From assembly GCA_934101225.1 (NCBI GenBank), contig CAKOQK010000034.1, positions 1 to 9,787 on the forward strand: a DNA stretch of 9,787 nucleotides, given 5' to 3'. The notes beneath the pieces are model-generated. The model was given only the letters and a program-made list of their open reading frames with translations, was not told where the DNA came from and did no database searches. Both the position numbers and the translations under genes were made by a program. This stretch comes from an uncultured Bacilli bacterium. Its GTDB lineage: Bacteria; Bacillota_I; Bacilli_A; RF39; UBA660. Positions within the stretch are counted from its first letter, which is position 1. Each line of letters begins with the position of its first letter. Below are positions 1 to 6,665 of the stretch, piece after piece.

Positions 1-145
1 TGATTTATTTATTATTAAATTAACTTAATTATATTGTACTTTTTTAGGTACTAATCCCCAACATATTCTACACTAACATCTGATGCAAATTATCTATATT
101 AAAATTTATATTAATAAGACCTATGCGATATAAAAAATAAGAAAA
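1..145. other. AT-rich left-edge stretch without a recognisable gene
   Basis: No open frame of useful length is visible on either strand in these bases. They lie downstream of the terminator of the LNETT operon. A short minus-strand stretch at about 51-90 reads FASDVSVEYVGD before a TAG, but it is closed by a stop just upstream, so it is at most a remnant. A TATAAT-like hexamer on the minus strand at 28-33 has no convincing -35 box. Confidence 0.4.
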
Positions 146-164
146 GGAACTATTTTGTAGTTCC
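146..164 (-). terminator. Intrinsic terminator of the LNETT two-gene operon, containing the stop codon
   Basis: On the minus strand GGAACTA, loop CAAAA, TAGTTCC forms a perfect 7-bp stem with a 5-nt loop. It is followed by the T-rich run TTTTCTTATTTTTT. The TAG stop of the last gene lies inside the stem, so its last codons and the terminator share sequence. Confidence 0.85.
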
Positions 165-782
165 ATTATAATTAAAAGTTATTTTTTTAATTTTGGCTGG
201 TATTTGAATATCGCTAACTAATGTTTCATTATTTGTTCTTTCAGGATAATTTACTGTTGCAATTTTTATCACATCTTCATTTGTTAGTTCATCCTCATTA
301 TAGTTACTTTTTTCTTTTAAATTCTTAAGTTCTTCTTCTAAACTTTTAATTTTATCTTCTGATTTTTCTATTCCTTTAGGCAATTCTTTTATATTAAATT
401 TATTTTCTGCAATTGTTCCAAACATACGGTATGATATTAATTGAATAAACATTGTAATTATGCTTGATGATCCTAAATATATAATTAATCCTTTTAGTAA
501 ACTAACTTCAGCTAATATACCTAGATTCATAAAAATACTTGTTAAAATTATAAATACATTTACTCCCCAAAATCTCTTTTTCCATTTAATATTTTCTTTA
601 GATATCTCTAATTGTTCTTTAAACATTGTTAAATATTTGTTTTCTCTCTCTATTTTATTTTGTAAAGATAAAATTTTAACTGTATCTTCATTTTCACTAG
701 ATTCTACTCTTTTTAATTTCTTTTCATCATCTTCTACTAATCCAACATGTGTTGTTTCATTTAAATATAATTCTTTATTCAT
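150..782 (-). CDS. LNETT-motif two-helix membrane protein (paralogue 1)
   Basis: A 210-residue protein of a family I do not recognise from databases. Seen in the sequence: LNETT at residues 7-11; a charged, probably coiled-coil segment at about 33-66; two hydrophobic helices at about 71-90 and 96-118 with a very short loop; a second charged helix at about 134-160 containing P135 and a heptad-like run; and a polar tail of about 50 residues. Both coiled coils are expected on the cytoplasmic side. It aligns with the products of 800-1435 and 3706-4341 at LNETT, at an N-I-K motif just before the first helix (residues 64-66) and at P135 and the E/K pattern after the second helix. Start ATG has AAAGAGG 8 nt upstream. 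It follows the 800-1435 gene by 17 bases, so the two form an operon. Function unknown. Confidence 0.8.
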   Translation of the reverse strand: MNKELYLNETTHVGLVEDDEKKLKRVESSENEDTVKILSLQNKIERENKYLTMFKEQLEISKENIKWKKRFWGVNVFIILTSIFMNLGILAEVSLLKGLIIYLGSSSIITMFIQLISYRMFGTIAENKFNIKELPKGIEKSEDKIKSLEEELKNLKEKSNYNEDELTNEDVIKIATVNYPERTNNETLVSDIQIPAKIKKITFNYNGTTK

Positions 783-799
783 ATTATTTTCCTCTTTCT

Positions 800-1435
800 T
801 TAATTTATATTAAAATCATAATTTTTAATTTTAATACTACTTAATTCTCTATCAATCTTTTTATCTTCTTTACTATCGGAATCAATTATTTTTGGTAAAT
901 CAATTCCACTAGCATTTACTTTATTATCTTTTTGTAATAAAGATTGTTTTTTTATTTCATCTATTTCCTTTTGCAAACTATTAATTTTGTCTTTATTATT
1001 TTTAATTAAATTAGGAAATACCTCATTTTTTAATCGATAATTTTCTTTAAATGATTTATGAGAAATTTCATTTAATGTTGTAACAAGTATATTAATTGAA
1101 GTAAGTATTATACCAACTATTGTAATTGAAAATATATTATTTGGTGTAACTAATGTATTAAAAACTAATAATAAACAAAATTCAGAAATAATACTTATTA
1201 TTAAACTAATATATTTATTTTTTATATTGTTATTAACTAAATCCAAATCATCAATATTATCACTTAATTTATGTTGTTCAACTTCTAACTCATTTTCTTT
1301 TTGAGTTACTTCTAATATATGATAAATACTTTTTTTATTCTCTATTAAATGACTTCTTTCTTTATCATCATATAAATTTCCAATATTAGTTGTTTCATTT
1401 AACGCTTTTGAATCCATATATAATTCTTCTTTCAT
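800..1435 (-). CDS. LNETT-motif two-helix membrane protein (paralogue 2)
   Basis: A 211-residue member of the same unrecognised family. LNETT is at residues 12-16, a coiled-coil-like segment at about 35-68, the pre-membrane motif NIKNKY at 70-75, hydrophobic helices at about 75-96 and 102-120, then a charged helix with P141 and a KINSLQKEI-type heptad pattern (about 145-165) and a polar, lysine/aspartate-rich tail. It is first in the operon with the 150-782 gene. The start is uncertain: ATG at 1435 has no good Shine-Dalgarno and would be almost leaderless from the nearer promoter. ATG at 1417 (MDSKALNETT) has a weak GAAGAA upstream and would put LNETT at residue 6, closer to its position in the paralogues (7 and 8). 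Function unknown. Confidence 0.78.
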   Translation of the reverse strand: MKEELYMDSKALNETTNIGNLYDDKERSHLIENKKSIYHILEVTQKENELEVEQHKLSDNIDDLDLVNNNIKNKYISLIISIISEFCLLLVFNTLVTPNNIFSITIVGIILTSINILVTTLNEISHKSFKENYRLKNEVFPNLIKNNKDKINSLQKEIDEIKKQSLLQKDNKVNASGIDLPKIIDSDSKEDKKIDRELSSIKIKNYDFNIN

Positions 1436-1443
1436 AGGAATAT

Positions 1444-1478
1444 ATGTTACATTACAAACTTGAAAAAGTCAAATTATA
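1444..1478 (-). promoter_or_regulatory. Promoter region of the LNETT two-gene operon
   Basis: Two candidate promoters read leftwards. One is TTGACT (1467-1472), a 17-bp spacer and TAACAT (1444-1449), which would start RNA near 1437 and favour the internal ATG at 1417. The other is a perfect TATAAT (1473-1478) with a poor -35 box, which would give a leader of about 30 nt. Both lie downstream of the mltG terminator, so the operon is transcribed independently of mltG. Confidence 0.55.
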
Positions 1479-1484
1479 ACGCAA

Positions 1485-1508
1485 AAAAGTATAACTTAAT
1501 ATACTTTT
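1485..1508 (-). terminator. Terminator of the ireB-mltG operon
   Basis: On the minus strand AAAAGTATA, loop TTAAGT, TATACTTTT makes a perfect 9-bp stem extended by two further T residues. It begins directly after the mltG TAG stop. It is AT-rich and so of moderate strength. Confidence 0.65.
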
Positions 1509-2639
1509 CTAATATTCATACCACAATCCATCTTTTCTTAACTTAGCAACAATTTGTGTATGTTCCTTATAAGTAGATGCAAAATATGTTTTTTTATTCT
1601 TATCAGCTACAAAATAATAATAATCATGTTCTTCTGGCTCCATAACTGCATTTATTGAGTTTAGCGAAGGACTATCAATAGGTCCGATTGGTAAGCCAGT
1701 AAATGAACAAGTATTTTCACTTCGTGTATTATATTTATTACATGATTTTAAATTGTTATTAGTTAAATCTCTTGAAAAATCTTTATTAACTGCATAATAA
1801 GTTGTAGCATCAGATCCAAGTGTCCATCCGGCTTCTATTCTATTATAGAATACTCCTGCAACGCCTGCCCTATCATCAGAATTAGCACCCTCTAATTCAA
1901 CTATTGAAGCAAGTGTAAGTAATTCATGAATGCTTAATTTGCTTACATTGATATCATCTTTATATACTTCTAACTTTTTACCCATTGTATAAATCATCTT
2001 ATTTAATATTTCTTCAATAGTAGAATTCTTTTTAAAATCATATGTATCAGCAAATAAATATCCTTCTAAAGGATGATATATTCCATCTTGTTTAACTTCA
2101 TCGGTAATAAAATCGTATGTACTAATCATTTTATTAACAAATTCATCACTATCAGCAACGGCTATAACATCACTTGCTTTGTAATTAAATTTTGTTTCAA
2201 TAACTTTTGCATAATCTGCAAGTCTTTTACCTTCGATAAAAGTTACCTGAATCACTTCTGTTTCTAGTGATTTATTTTTATGAAGAGTATCTATTATCTC
2301 ATTAACACTCATGCTTTTAGATAAATTATAAGTTCCAGCATATAGTTCTTTATTTTTATTTAATTTAATATATATTTTAAATACAGTTGCATTTTTAATT
2401 AATCCAGCATTTTCTAAATCATCAGCAATTTTATTTTTACCGGTATTATTTTTAATCTCAAATTTGATTATTTCATCACTTTTCTTATCTACTGGAGATA
2501 AATAATAATCACTTGCTACAATAAATGAGACAAGCACAACTATCACAATTGCACAAATAACTAATATTATTTTATTGATTCCTATTTTTTTACTTTTATC
2601 AGTATTTTCCTTATTTACTTTCTTCTCCACTTTCTTCAC
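1509..2639 (-). CDS. mltG: Endolytic murein transglycosylase MltG (YceG family)
   Basis: MltG is a membrane-anchored lytic transglycosylase that cleaves nascent glycan strands, probably setting glycan chain length next to the elongation machinery. Seen here: a basic cytoplasmic N-terminus, one transmembrane helix at about 22-43, a LysM-like segment (about 55-125) and the YceG catalytic domain. The signature ASIVELE is at 244-250, where E248 aligns with the catalytic glutamate of the family, followed by the GVFYNR and GSDATTYY blocks and GLPIGPIDSP at 315-324. The length of 376 residues is normal. GTG start at 2639 has AGGA about 8 nt upstream; a second GTG at 2630 is an alternative. The gene overlaps the upstream DUF1292 gene by 29 bases. 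Two cysteines (C300, C311) sit in the extracellular loop before GLPIGP and could form a disulfide (inference). Confidence 0.95.
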   Translation of the reverse strand: MKKVEKKVNKENTDKSKKIGINKIILVICAIVIVVLVSFIVASDYYLSPVDKKSDEIIKFEIKNNTGKNKIADDLENAGLIKNATVFKIYIKLNKNKELYAGTYNLSKSMSVNEIIDTLHKNKSLETEVIQVTFIEGKRLADYAKVIETKFNYKASDVIAVADSDEFVNKMISTYDFITDEVKQDGIYHPLEGYLFADTYDFKKNSTIEEILNKMIYTMGKKLEVYKDDINVSKLSIHELLTLASIVELEGANSDDRAGVAGVFYNRIEAGWTLGSDATTYYAVNKDFSRDLTNNNLKSCNKYNTRSENTCSFTGLPIGPIDSPSLNSINAVMEPEEHDYYYFVADKNKKTYFASTYKEHTQIVAKLRKDGLWYEY

Positions 2640-2904
2640 CTATTTTTTCCTGTAATGAAGATAATAATCCTTCAATTACTTCCCACTCTTTATCTGTTTC
2701 AATTTGTCCTAAATTTATATCTTTTCCACTTGGATCATACGTGTTTGCATACACTTTTATTTTACCATTTGCATCTAAAGTATTATCTGTAAAAATTATA
2801 TAACTTTTTTTAAATTCATCAGAATCAAATGTAAATAAAACATTACATGTTAATTCTTCTCCTTTATTATTTTTAATTGTAAATGTTCCATTTGCGTTAT
2901 TCAT
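2611..2904 (-). CDS. DUF1292 family protein (YrzB-like)
   Basis: A small acidic cytoplasmic protein of 97 residues matching the Firmicute YrzB/DUF1292 family. The family pattern is visible: an N-terminal beta strand pair (TFTIKNNKGEE), the diagnostic VLFTFDSDEFKKSYIIF block at about 23-39, the Y-x-P-like strand ANTYDPSG near residues 53-60, and the IETDKEWEVIE block at about 68-78. Molecular function is not established for the family. It is the third gene of the conserved ireB-ruvX-DUF1292-mltG operon. Its ATG overlaps the ruvX stop as ATGA, with AAGAAGGGAAGAG just upstream as a strong Shine-Dalgarno. Its last ten codons overlap the start of mltG. Confidence 0.92.
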   Translation of the reverse strand: MNNANGTFTIKNNKGEELTCNVLFTFDSDEFKKSYIIFTDNTLDANGKIKVYANTYDPSGKDINLGQIETDKEWEVIEGLLSSLQEKIGEESGEESK

Positions 2905-3317
2905 TTTTTCTCTTCCCTTCTTAAATATGTATCTAATATGATAGCAGCAGCTGTATTATCAATATGTTCTTTTCTTTTCTTTCTTGACATATCATAATCA
3001 AGTAATACTCTTTCTGCTTCAACTGTTGATAATCTTTCATCTATTAATTCAATCTTTAAGTTAGTTTTTTCTTCTAATAATTTCTTAAAATTTAAACTTC
3101 TTTCACTTGCAAAACCAAGTGAATTGTTCATATTTTTAGGTAATCCCAATACTAAATTTTCTATCTTTTCTTTTTCAATTATTGCTAAAACTTCATTAAC
3201 AGCATCTTCTATATTATTATATTTAATCAATTTATAAGGTGATGCTATAATGCCTTGTTTATCTGATATTGCAAGACCTAAGGTTTTAGTTCCTAAATCC
3301 ATTCCAAGTGTTCTCAT
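2901..3317 (-). CDS. ruvX: Holliday-junction-resolvase-like nuclease YqgF/RuvX
   Basis: A 138-residue RNase H-fold protein of the YqgF/RuvX family, associated with pre-16S rRNA 5' end maturation and, by fold, with Holliday junction resolution. Signature elements in order: the first catalytic aspartate in MDLGTKTLGLA (D7), the LVLGLPKNMN loop at about 56-65, the IDERLSTVEAE motif at about 92-102, and HIDNTAAAIILD near 118-129 with the last acidic residue. All three acidic positions expected of the active site are present, so it is probably an active enzyme. It overlaps ireB and the DUF1292 gene by ATGA at each end, giving translational coupling. The Shine-Dalgarno for its ATG is poor, in line with coupling to ireB. 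Confidence 0.95.
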   Translation of the reverse strand: MRTLGMDLGTKTLGLAISDKQGIIASPYKLIKYNNIEDAVNEVLAIIEKEKIENLVLGLPKNMNNSLGFASERSLNFKKLLEEKTNLKIELIDERLSTVEAERVLLDYDMSRKKRKEHIDNTAAAIILDTYLRREEKK

Positions 3318-3559
3318 TTTATAAAATAATTCTCCACTAGTAAAGATATTAATTTAACCTTTTCAATCTTAACTATTTTATCTCTTGCTTTTTTATAATT
3401 TGTTATAAACATTGGATCGTCAGTAACTAAATAGCCAGTTATTTGATTTACCGGATTATAACCACTTTCTTCTAGAGCTTCAAATACTTCAAAAAAAGTT
3501 TTACTAACCAAAGCACTTTCAATTTTTCTTTGGTCAAATAAAGATGTATTATCTAACAT
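3314..3559 (-). CDS. ireB: IreB family regulatory phosphoprotein (UPF0297/YrzL)
   Basis: An 81-residue protein of the IreB/UPF0297 family. In Enterococcus faecalis IreB is a substrate of the PASTA-domain serine/threonine kinase IreK and affects cephalosporin resistance. Visible family features are the central EVFEALEESGYNPVNQITGY block, the LVTDDPMFITNYKKAR segment and the C-terminal helix ending LLVENYF. Threonine and serine residues near the N-terminus (NTSLFD) are in the region phosphorylated in the family. I chose ATG at 3559 rather than TTG at 3574 because the GGTGGT just upstream then serves as the Shine-Dalgarno and the length fits the family. It heads the operon with ruvX, the DUF1292 gene and mltG. 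The alaS gene that often precedes ireB is not in this window. Confidence 0.93.
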   Translation of the reverse strand: MLDNTSLFDQRKIESALVSKTFFEVFEALEESGYNPVNQITGYLVTDDPMFITNYKKARDKIVKIEKVKLISLLVENYFIK

Positions 3560-3581
3560 ACTACCACCACTCAACAGATTA

Positions 3582-3590
3582 ATTATAACA
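3582..3590 (-). promoter_or_regulatory. Extended -10 promoter of the ireB operon
   Basis: On the minus strand TGTTATAAT is a perfect -10 hexamer with the TGn extension. The -35 region (TTTCAT at 17 bp spacing) is weak, as tolerated in extended -10 promoters. RNA would start near 3575, just ahead of the ireB Shine-Dalgarno. Confidence 0.7.
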
Positions 3591-3660
3591 AAATAAGATT
3601 AAAAATGAAACACAATTAGTTTAATTAAAGTCGGTCTATACAAATTTATTATATTCATTA

Positions 3661-3692
3661 AAAAAAGCACCGATAAATTAAGTTTATCAGTG
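3661..3692 (-). terminator. Terminator of the third LNETT gene, possibly bidirectional
   Basis: On the minus strand CACTGATAAA, loop CTTAA, TTTATCGGTG forms a 10-bp stem with one G-U pair, followed by CTTTTTTT. The plus-strand side also runs into a T-rich tract (TATTTTTATTTTA), so the hairpin could work in both directions. It separates the LNETT gene from the ireB operon. Confidence 0.85.
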
Positions 3693-3705
3693 TATTTTTA
3701 TTTTA

Positions 3706-4341
3706 TTATCTTTTTTTAGTATCTTTATTTTGATTAGCCATATGATTATCTACTAATTTTAAAACTTTAGCGTTTGCGTTAGGTGTATTATAATATCCAC
3801 CTGTTTCACTTTTTGACATAGGTACGTCAAAGGAATATTGATGTGAAGTAGTTAAATCAGTTTCTACGTAACCAATCTTTTCTTTCATTTCACTTATTTC
3901 TTGAGCAATTTGTCTTTCTTTTGCTTTTGATTCTCTTATTTTTTTAGGTATCTTTTCATCACGAATTTTGTATAAATCATAAAAACGACCAGCGTCAATA
4001 TTATCAGAGATACATTTAATTGGAGTTACAATAACTCCTGTAATAATTAAAACTGCCCATAATATTGGATGTGAATATTTAATAGTAAATGCAGCCGCTA
4101 ATTGAATACCTGTTAAAAACATATACACACCAGTCATCCAATATTTATTTTTAATATGATTATTAACATTTCGCTTACATTTTTTTAATTTATTAATTCT
4201 TTCCATGACATATTCTAATTTATTTTCTTTTTTTAAAATATTATTCATGTCTTCATTTGAGCCATTTATACTAACTACTTTTATATCTCCATTAGTAACA
4301 ATACCTGTAGTTTCATTTAATGAAATAACATTTTTATTCAT
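3706..4341 (-). CDS. LNETT-motif two-helix membrane protein (paralogue 3)
   Basis: A 211-residue third member of the unrecognised family. LNETT is at residues 8-12, followed by a polar stretch, a coiled-coil-like segment (about 31-60), the pre-membrane motif HIKNKYW at 62-68, hydrophobic helices at about 68-87 and 92-110, a charged helix with P132 and KERQIAQEISEMKEK at about 141-155, and a polar tail with GGYYNTPNANAK. The flanking helices match paralogues 1 and 2 in spacing and in the conserved proline, while the tail is unrelated, which suggests a common membrane core with variable partner-binding ends (inference). ATG start has GGTGA 6 nt upstream. It lies 98 bases behind the 716-residue gene and has its own terminator. 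A 33-bp element in its leader region recurs before the 716-residue gene. Confidence 0.8.
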   Translation of the reverse strand: MNKNVISLNETTGIVTNGDIKVVSINGSNEDMNNILKKENKLEYVMERINKLKKCKRNVNNHIKNKYWMTGVYMFLTGIQLAAAFTIKYSHPILWAVLIITGVIVTPIKCISDNIDAGRFYDLYKIRDEKIPKKIRESKAKERQIAQEISEMKEKIGYVETDLTTSHQYSFDVPMSKSETGGYYNTPNANAKVLKLVDNHMANQNKDTKKR

Positions 4342-4379
4342 AATATTTCACCATTTTCCCTTCAAACTACGCATATTAC

Positions 4380-4412
4380 AGCATATTCTTTACATAAAAG
4401 CAAACATTTTTT
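4380..4412 (-). promoter_or_regulatory. Shared 33-bp upstream element, copy A
   Basis: Lies 39 bases upstream of the third LNETT gene and matches copy B (6622-6654) at 32 of 33 positions. Minus-strand core: TGTTTGCTTTTATGTAAA, then AATATGCT. It has no good sigma-A spacing (TGTTTG to TATGCT is 15 bp), so it may be an alternative promoter or a regulator site. The heptamer GCATATT on the plus strand is repeated at 4371-4377 and 4381-4387. The segment 4396-4425 could also fold as AAAAGCAAA/TTTGCTTTT and act as a weak terminator of the upstream gene. Confidence 0.6.
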
Positions 4413-4439
4413 TGCCTTTGCTTTTTTGCTTTTTTAACT

Positions 4440-6590
4440 CTAAATATTTTTAATTTTTACTTTATTATTTTCTTCTCTTAATCTCTTGTAATTTAACAAT
4501 GAATTAGTCAGTGCCCTAATTGATAATTTATATACTACATCTTCATCATATACGTCTCCATCAGATTTAGGCATTTTATATGATATGTTACCTATTACTC
4601 CAAAATTATTACCAATACTTAAATTTTCAAAGAAATAACTCCAAATATAAATTAAATTAGTATTAGTACAATTTTCAATCATTTCCTTCCAACTATCGTC
4701 AAAATCAAACATATCTTTTATTGGTAAAAATACATCATATAAATATTTTTGCATTTTTATTTGATCATAGTTTAATATTTTTTCATCTAAAACAAAAATT
4801 TTACCTAAATTTGTTAAAGTATCCTCAGCATAACAAGCTGTAAATGGGTATGACCAATCATCGTTATTCGGAGTTCTTGATAAATATTTTAAATGTTTTT
4901 GATGGTAACCTTTATCACATAATTTTATTCTTATAGGGTTAGTTGGTAATAAAATTTTTGTTCTTTCTAAAGCATCTTTTTTATCATTATTTGTAATTTT
5001 TCTTTGCACATAATCATCCTTAATATAAAGAGTAAAGTCTTTATTAGTAGGAATTAATAATGGACAAGAACATTTAACAAATTTATCCAATAAGAAATCG
5101 TGGCAAGAAAATTGTACTGGTAAATTATTATTAAAAGAATAATTTTCAAAAATTGTTTTAAAATGCTTTATTCCATCTGGAAATACATTAAAATCAACAT
5201 CATACAAAGACTTAAATAATTTTATAAAATATAATGTTTCTGGTTTTTTTAACATAGCCTGTAGATCACATATTAGCTCATTACGTTTATTTTTCTTAAT
5301 TCCCATTAATAATTTATAATATTCAAAAAGTTTTAATTTACACCTCATACTAGGAACATATATTTCATCATTTTTGTGATGATCAAAATAAATATTTAGT
5401 CCATCTTTATACTCAAGTGATAGTAATAAATCTAAATATTTATTGATAATGCTTTCGTATTGTAAATCTTCTTTATTATCACCATTTTCATTATCATCTT
5501 TACTTGGCATGGTCAAAATTTGATGTACTGATTTTATTGCAGTTGTTGAGATTTTTTTATCATTAAATATTGTTGATTCACAATTATTGAACATTTCAAC
5601 CTTATAACCAATAATATTTCTATATGCTTCTTTTTCATTCACATCTTCTAATGAATTATAATAATTACTAAACTCACATTCAAATGGAAAATAGGTATAT
5701 ACATTAAATATTATTTGATATAAATCATCAAAATCCTCTTTAGTTATTTTATTTCTACCATACTTATTAAATATGTTGTAATACATTTTAATTTTCATTA
5801 AATTATCTATTATTTCTTGTTGCATATTCTTATCGTTTATCTCGCTACTCGCAATTATTTCTAATTGTTCTTTTAACTTATCAATTAAATCTTTATTTTC
5901 ATATATAAATCTATTTATAAGTATTTCCATATATGTTATTTTATCTATACTTGATAAATTATCATCTAAATTAATTGAAGTGTTAAATAAATATTTATAA
6001 TCTTTCTCTGCTTCGATATATCTTAAATTTAACTCTTCTATAGTATTTTCATCTATAACTTTGGGATAACTTGCAATTGCACAAGCACCATATTCATATA
6101 TTTTTTGTTCTGATATAGTTACTAAATTAGTCATTATATTTGTTTGATAATCAATTGCTTTTAATATATTTATCTTTCTTCTTCCTAAGAAATATAATCC
6201 CATGTATTTAGTTAGATACTTTTTATCTTTTCTTAATTCTTTTAATACAATAGTTTTATACTTTAAAATATCGTTTATTTCAGCTATTTTATGAGAATAA
6301 TATACTAGCTTTTTACTATCTATAATAGAATCAACAATGTTGCCTAAATGATCTTTATGCATTACATTTAAAGCTAAATCTTGATACATTTTTATTTCAT
6401 TAATTAATTCTTCATCCAATTTAGTATATTCATCTTCATTTTCATAAAATTTTATATATTCTTCTTTTAATTTATTAACATATTCTTGTTCTTCAGTAGT
6501 TAATTCTTCAAATGATGGTATTTTAAAATAAATGTTATTAACTATACTTTTATTATGATTTTTCTTTTTAAATAAATTACCCCAAAACAT
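4440..6590 (-). CDS. Large orphan protein, 716 residues, function unknown
   Basis: I do not recognise this protein. From ATG at 6590 it has 716 residues; that start is preferred because AAGGGG lies about 9 nt upstream, while the upstream TTG (6614) and ATG (6608) have no good Shine-Dalgarno. No signal peptide or clear transmembrane helix is visible. The N-terminus FWGNLFKKKN is aromatic and basic, possibly a membrane-surface anchor. Residues about 25-350 are lysine/glutamate-rich and mostly helical in character; an acidic low-complexity linker (about 363-374) separates them from a C-terminal half richer in aromatic residues. That half has a Cys/His cluster (C496, H497, C507, C509) that could bind metal. 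It precedes the third LNETT gene by 98 bases and carries the same 33-bp upstream element, so a shared role is possible (inference). No catalytic motif is evident. Confidence 0.8.
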   Translation of the reverse strand: MFWGNLFKKKNHNKSIVNNIYFKIPSFEELTTEEQEYVNKLKEEYIKFYENEDEYTKLDEELINEIKMYQDLALNVMHKDHLGNIVDSIIDSKKLVYYSHKIAEINDILKYKTIVLKELRKDKKYLTKYMGLYFLGRRKINILKAIDYQTNIMTNLVTISEQKIYEYGACAIASYPKVIDENTIEELNLRYIEAEKDYKYLFNTSINLDDNLSSIDKITYMEILINRFIYENKDLIDKLKEQLEIIASSEINDKNMQQEIIDNLMKIKMYYNIFNKYGRNKITKEDFDDLYQIIFNVYTYFPFECEFSNYYNSLEDVNEKEAYRNIIGYKVEMFNNCESTIFNDKKISTTAIKSVHQILTMPSKDDNENGDNKEDLQYESIINKYLDLLLSLEYKDGLNIYFDHHKNDEIYVPSMRCKLKLFEYYKLLMGIKKNKRNELICDLQAMLKKPETLYFIKLFKSLYDVDFNVFPDGIKHFKTIFENYSFNNNLPVQFSCHDFLLDKFVKCSCPLLIPTNKDFTLYIKDDYVQRKITNNDKKDALERTKILLPTNPIRIKLCDKGYHQKHLKYLSRTPNNDDWSYPFTACYAEDTLTNLGKIFVLDEKILNYDQIKMQKYLYDVFLPIKDMFDFDDSWKEMIENCTNTNLIYIWSYFFENLSIGNNFGVIGNISYKMPKSDGDVYDEDVVYKLSIRALTNSLLNYKRLREENNKVKIKNI

Positions 6591-6621
6591 ACATTTATTC
6601 CCCTTCATTAGCAATTAGTCT

Positions 6622-6654
6622 AGCATATTTTTTACATAAAAGCAAACATTTTTT
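6622..6654 (-). promoter_or_regulatory. Shared 33-bp upstream element, copy B
   Basis: Lies 32 bases upstream of the chosen start of the 716-residue gene and is nearly identical to copy A at 4380-4412 (one C/T difference). Only this element and a short following GAAGGG tract are shared; the flanks differ. That pattern fits a constrained regulatory site better than a recent duplication of the whole leader. No separate terminator was found for the preceding phosphodiesterase gene. Confidence 0.6.
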
Positions 6655-6665
6655 CTTATCAATAC

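Noticed and set aside
460..813. Plus-strand open frame of 117 codons
   Set aside because: It lies over the LNETT gene at 150-782 on the other strand, has no ribosome binding site and a composition typical of an antisense shadow.
2073..2267. Plus-strand open frame of 64 codons within mltG
   Set aside because: It is antisense to the conserved MltG catalytic region and has no start signals.
2901..3316. Possibility of the Mycoplasma genetic code (TGA as Trp)
   Set aside because: TGA ends both ireB and ruvX in ATGA overlaps at family-normal lengths, and tryptophan is written TGG, so the standard bacterial code is used.
4205..4453. Plus-strand open frame of 82 codons
   Set aside because: Antisense to the N-terminal part of the third LNETT gene and its upstream element; Phe/Leu-rich as expected for the complement of a Lys/Glu-rich gene.
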